From: Candidatus Kariarchaeota archaeon | Lineage (GTDB): Archaea > Asgardarchaeota > Heimdallarchaeia > Heimdallarchaeales > Kariarchaeaceae | NCBI GenBank assembly: GCA_016839545.1 | Contig: JAEOUB010000066.1 | Span: 1-15,348, forward strand | Direction of reading: 5' to 3' | Length of the DNA stretch: 15,348 nt | In this document: positions 12,439-15,348 of the stretch, piece after piece | Layout: every line of letters begins with the position of its first letter | Numbering within the stretch: position 1 is the first letter of the stretch | Translations under genes and position numbers: made by a program | Notes under the pieces: generated by a model | What the model was told of the DNA's origin: nothing | Databases searched by the model: none | Seen by the model: the letters and a program-made list of their open reading frames with translations, nothing else

Positions 12439-13161
12439 TTATTCCTTTCTTGCAAGATCTGACAGTGGGAATATTCCCTTGGGAACATTATATTTGAGTG
12501 TATGTCGGGTTGTCTTGGGAAGGTGAACAATTCCCTGTCGGACATGTGAGATGATCTCTTCCTTGGTGTAGGACCAAGCAATGATTGCAGTATGATCTTC
12601 ATTTGTGTTCTCCAGGCACATCACGGGGTCATCATAGTAGACAATTCCACTGAGCCACAGATCACGGACTTCCTTGAAGATCAGTTCTCTCTCTCCCGAA
12701 ATAGCATACATCATCTTTTGATTGCCAATAAATGCAGTCATCTTTCTGTCATCTAGCTTTATCCTTGAGAATTCAGCAACTGGTACTTCTTTCACCTGAA
12801 GGCCAATTTCTCTGGCTTTCTCAATCACTACTTCTAGTGGCTGATTAACGAGAGGATACCAGGTATCAAGCTGGATGAGATCATCGTCATAGTAATCGAT
12901 GAGAATGGCAGGTGCTTCCTCATAATTCAGAGCTTTCAAACCTGCTGCCCGGTGATGACCATCCAGGATTGTATGGTTCCTGCTTCCTATGAGCATGGGC
13001 CAGAAAACAGATTGGTCTTCCTGAACACTGTTAATGAACCACTCCAGCTCATCGGGAATGGTCTGTTCATGTGGTAAAATATCATCAAGTCTGACTTTGA
13101 CCACAGGAAATTCCATGTCAGGTTTCGGTGGTCCACGGTGCGACCGGACTTCAATTCCCAT
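12439..13161 (-). CDS. serK: SerK-like ADP-dependent free L-serine kinase (ParB/Srx fold)
   Basis: Likely phosphorylates free L-serine to O-phospho-L-serine, feeding cysteine synthesis, as shown for Thermococcus kodakarensis SerK. The length (240 aa) matches that family (about 240). The ParB/sulfiredoxin-like core is visible: ILPHEQTIPDELEWFINSV (28-46), with Glu32 at the place of the proposed catalytic Glu30 of SerK; ILDGHHRAAGLKAL (65-78), with the DGHHR phosphate-binding motif; IDYYDDD and TWYPL (88-103). The C-terminal signature HLPKTTRHTLKYN (213-225) also matches SerK ('PKTTRH'). Plain ParB or sulfiredoxin proteins lack that C-terminal block, so SerK is favoured. The ATG at 13161 lies about 27 nt after a weak TTTTTA box. 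The gene is divergent from rpoA1 and convergent with the epimerase. Confidence 0.85.
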   Translation of the reverse strand: MGIEVRSHRGPPKPDMEFPVVKVRLDDILPHEQTIPDELEWFINSVQEDQSVFWPMLIGSRNHTILDGHHRAAGLKALNYEEAPAILIDYYDDDLIQLDTWYPLVNQPLEVVIEKAREIGLQVKEVPVAEFSRIKLDDRKMTAFIGNQKMMYAISGERELIFKEVRDLWLSGIVYYDDPVMCLENTNEDHTAIIAWSYTKEEIISHVRQGIVHLPKTTRHTLKYNVPKGIFPLSDLARKE

Positions 13162-13185
13162 ATTATTCCCCGATTTGTGGAATCC

Positions 13186-13191
13186 TAAAAA
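13186..13191 (-). promoter_or_regulatory. Weak candidate TATA box of serK
   Basis: TTTTTA on the minus strand, centred about 27 nt before ATG 13161, the same spacing as the stronger boxes of glyA and the membrane-protein gene. The sequence match is poor. Confidence 0.3.
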
Positions 13192-13251
13192 GGCAATCGA
13201 TTCCCCACTTGAGCAATCGTTTTCATTTGGCGCTAATCCTAGTCAGCGGTA

Positions 13252-13288
13252 GTCACGTTCTCCTGTTAGCAACTAGTTATTACGTGAC
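13252..13288. repeat. Inverted repeat upstream of rpoA1
   Basis: GTCACGT (13252-13258) and ACGTGAC (13282-13288) flank 23 nt that include the 8-bp palindrome AACTAGTT. It lies just before the candidate rpoA1 TATA region and could bind a dimeric regulator; equally it may be chance. Confidence 0.3.
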
Positions 13289-13309
13289 GATAGATGACTT
13301 AGAGGATTC

Positions 13310-13328
13310 TAAATAAAATTTTTAATAA
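13310..13328 (+). promoter_or_regulatory. AT-rich TATA region of rpoA1
   Basis: TAAATAAAATTTTTAATAA contains overlapping TATA-like hexamers 68-86 nt before ATG 13396. It implies a leader of about 45 nt, unlike the leaderless genes elsewhere in the window and in keeping with the Shine-Dalgarno seen at rpoA1. Confidence 0.45.
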
Positions 13329-13385
13329 CATGTCTTAGACGAATGATTATCTAACTACAGTCGGTTAGGTCACCTTAGTTCTCAC

Positions 13386-13390
13386 GAGGG
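13386..13390 (+). promoter_or_regulatory. Ribosome binding site of rpoA1
   Basis: GAGGG, five bases before the ATG at 13396. It supports this start codon and a leadered transcript. Confidence 0.55.
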
Positions 13391-13395
13391 TTATT

Positions 13396-15348
13396 ATGTC
13401 TACTTCTCAGCTTCCTAAACGAATTAAACGTATCCGACTAGGCCTCCTCTCACCAGATGAGATTCGACGAATGTCCGTCCAGCGTATTTTGACGCCTGAC
13501 ACATTCGATGAGGATGGCACCCCAATTCCTTCAGGATTAATGGACCGAGCACTCGGTACCATCGATCCCAGCCACCGATGTGGTACCTGCAGTAACACTC
13601 TTGGTGCCTGTCCAGGTCACTTTGGTCACATCGAGTTGCAACGTCCTGTGATCCATGTTGGATTCAACAAAGTCATTTACAAGATCCTCCAAGTTATCTG
13701 TCGTAACTGTTCGCGAGTCATGTTACAGCCAGAACAGATTATCGAGTACGCCGATATGCTCAAGAATACCAAACGGCTACAGGGAGTGATCGATCTAACC
13801 CTTGTTGAGAGTATCTGGAAGGAAGCCAAGAGAAACCGAGATGCTCTGATCAATCCCAAGAATGTTGAGGATGGTGGATGTTTCCACTGTGAGTCTTTCC
13901 AGCACAAGATCAGGCTGGAGAAACCCACCACCTATCATGAGGAATACGAGACTGCAGATGGTCAGAAAGTCTCTGATCGACTCACTGCACTTGATATTCA
14001 GAACCGATTGAAGGCAATTCCTGCAGATGATGCCCTGCTACTGGGTATTGATGTGGAGAGTGCCAAACCTGAGTACATGGTCATTGAGGTACTTGCCGTA
14101 CCACCAGTTGCCGTGCGACCCAGTATTACCCTTGACTCAGGTATCCGATCCGAGGATGACCTGACACACAAGTTAGTTGATATTATCCGTATCAACCAAC
14201 GGCTCCAAGATAACCGCGAAAGTGGTGCCCCTCAGCTCATTGTTGAAGACCTGTGGGAGCTGTTGCAGTATCACATTACCACATTCTATGATAACGAGAC
14301 CTCTGGTATCCCTCCAGCACGTCACCGATCCGGCCGTGCCCTGAGAACACTTGCCCAGCGTCTCAAAGGAAAGGAAGGTCGTTTCAGATCCAACCTCTCC
14401 GGTAAACGTGTAGACTTTTCTGCCCGAACTGTTATTTCACCCGATCCACTTCTGTCAATCAACGAAGTTGGTGTACCCCGCGAGATCGCCGAGATCCTCA
14501 CTGTACCCGAACGCGTTACGGAATGGAACATTGAGGAAATGAAAGAGCTGGTCATGCGTGGTCCCAAGGGACACCCTGGCGTCAATTATATCATCCGTGA
14601 TGATGGTCGGCGTGTTGACCTCCGATTTGTCGGCAACCCCTCAATCATCTCAGATTCTCTCAGACCCGGATTTACCATCGAGCGACACCTTCGTGATGGA
14701 GACGTTGTCCTATTCAACCGACAGCCCTCTCTGCACCGTATGAGTATCATGGCTCATGAAGTTCGAGTCATGCCTGGCAAGACCTTTAGGCTCAATCTCT
14801 GTGTATGTAGGCCGTACAACGCCGACTTTGACGGAGATGAGATGAACTTACATGTGCCCCAATCTGAGGAGTCTAGGGCAGAAGCACGCATACTTATGCT
14901 TGTTCAGGAACAGATCTCCACACCTCGTTATGGTGGTCCCATCATTGGAGCCATTCAGGATTTTATCACTGGTGCATACTTGCTGACACAAAACGCAACA
15001 GTGCTTCCACTTAATATTGCTACTGAACTGATCACCGCAGCTGGAGTAGATGACTTACCCGAGCCTGACAGCTCTGATATGGAAGGTAACCCCATGTGGT
15101 CAGGTAAAGCCCTGTTCTCCACTCTGTTGCCATCCAAGCTCAACTACGTGATGAGAAACAGGCTGTGTGAAACACCAAATGTGTGTACTGTTAATACCTG
15201 TATCCACGAGGGATACGTCCAGATTAAGGATGGAAAACTCTTGAAGGGTGTTATTGACAAGACTGGTTTCGGTGCAGAGGTAGCTAACTCAGTTCTTCAC
15301 AGAATTCTCAAAGAATTTGGTGCTGATGCCACCCGTCGATTTCTTGAC
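13396..15348 (+). CDS. rpoA1: DNA-directed RNA polymerase subunit A' (Rpo1N), N-terminal 651 residues; runs off the window
   Basis: N-terminal half of the archaeal RNA polymerase largest subunit, which carries the catalytic magnesium site. The reading frame is open from ATG 13396 to the last base, 651 codons; archaeal A' is usually near 900 residues. Visible elements: PSHRCGTCSNTLGACPGHFGH (58-78; Cys62, 65, 72, His75), the clamp zinc site; a second zinc site from CRNC (102-105) and CFHC (162-165); SNLSGKRVDFSARTVISPD (switch region, about 335-353); FNRQPSLHRMSIM; and the active-site loop NADFDGDEMN (475-484), whose three Asp (477, 479, 481) hold Mg. The start is supported by GAGGG at 13386. 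The usual archaeal upstream neighbour rpoB is absent: serK lies divergent instead. Codons look richer in C-ending forms than in neighbouring genes, as expected for high expression, judged by eye. Confidence 0.97.
   Translation, partial: MSTSQLPKRIKRIRLGLLSPDEIRRMSVQRILTPDTFDEDGTPIPSGLMDRALGTIDPSHRCGTCSNTLGACPGHFGHIELQRPVIHVGFNKVIYKILQVICRNCSRVMLQPEQIIEYADMLKNTKRLQGVIDLTLVESIWKEAKRNRDALINPKNVEDGGCFHCESFQHKIRLEKPTTYHEEYETADGQKVSDRLTALDIQNRLKAIPADDALLLGIDVESAKPEYMVIEVLAVPPVAVRPSITLDSGIRSEDDLTHKLVDIIRINQRLQDNRESGAPQLIVEDLWELLQYHITTFYDNETSGIPPARHRSGRALRTLAQRLKGKEGRFRSNLSGKRVDFSARTVISPDPLLSINEVGVPREIAEILTVPERVTEWNIEEMKELVMRGPKGHPGVNYIIRDDGRRVDLRFVGNPSIISDSLRPGFTIERHLRDGDVVLFNRQPSLHRMSIMAHEVRVMPGKTFRLNLCVCRPYNADFDGDEMNLHVPQSEESRAEARILMLVQEQISTPRYGGPIIGAIQDFITGAYLLTQNATVLPLNIATELITAAGVDDLPEPDSSDMEGNPMWSGKALFSTLLPSKLNYVMRNRLCETPNVCTVNTCIHEGYVQIKDGKLLKGVIDKTGFGAEVANSVLHRILKEFGADATRRFLD

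Noticed and set aside
14322..14585. 87-codon minus-strand frame opposite rpoA1
   Set aside because: The plus strand here encodes highly conserved polymerase sequence; the opposite frame has no recognisable feature.
1..15348. CRISPR array, insertion sequence, rRNA or prophage
   Set aside because: No regularly spaced repeats, transposase motifs, terminal inverted repeats, rRNA signatures or phage structural genes were seen on reading both strands.

Overview
The window is a compact, protein-dense stretch of an archaeal chromosome. The archaeal assignment rests on four things. There is a split-type RNA polymerase large subunit A' (rpoA1). There is a SerK-type ADP-dependent serine kinase, a family described from Thermococcales. 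The tRNA-Leu resembles archaeal tRNA-Leu. Several genes have TTTAAA/TATAAA boxes placed about 24-30 nt before their ATG, as expected for archaeal TATA/TFB promoters on leaderless or nearly leaderless transcripts. A decayed Arf/MglA-like GTPase homologue would fit an Asgard lineage, but that placement is an inference and the sequence does not prove it. Glycine hydroxymethyltransferase and the epimerase look bacterial in type, which suggests old transfers.

Layout from left to right: the C-terminal end of an endonuclease III (1-246, +); a two-gene minus-strand unit encoding a GMC oxidoreductase and a small helical partner that together resemble a split long-chain alcohol oxidase (247-2246, -); a YHS-type cysteine-rich small protein (2323-2694, +); a small multi-pass membrane protein (2687-3151, -); tRNA-Leu(CAG) with encoded CCA and a T-run terminator (3211-3305, -), preceded by two overlapping palindromes; glyA (3482-4744, +); a minus-strand cluster at 10617-4745, in transcription order a pseudo-GTPase, a PrkA/MoxR-like AAA+ ATPase, a VWA protein, a 505-aa protein of unknown family and a HEAT-repeat protein; a membrane-anchored FKBP with a zinc-ribbon tail and an NAD-dependent epimerase (10733-12427, +); serK (12439-13161, -); and the first 651 codons of rpoA1 (13396 to the window end, +).

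The most interesting region is the minus-strand cluster. The AAA+ protein shares with bacterial PrkA (YeaG) a cysteine-containing insert between Walker A and Walker B, and it sits directly before a VWA/MIDAS protein. This recalls the bacterial yeaG-yeaH-ycgB operon. Here the third protein has about the length of YcgB/SpoVR but none of its motifs that I can see, and a HEAT protein and a GTPase-fold protein that has lost its nucleotide-binding motifs are added. The last three genes are tightly coupled by overlaps (11 nt and ATGA), so the ATPase, VWA, unknown and HEAT proteins probably work as one complex. GlyA and SerK both act on free serine, but they are not adjacent.

Gene ends are very tightly packed. 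Convergent pairs abut with zero spacing at 246/247 and 4744/4745, overlap by 8 nt at 2687-2694, and are 11 nt apart at 12427/12439. The only stretch of more than 300 nt without a protein gene is 3152-3481. It holds a promoter for the membrane protein, the tRNA with its terminator, the palindromes, and the glyA promoter.
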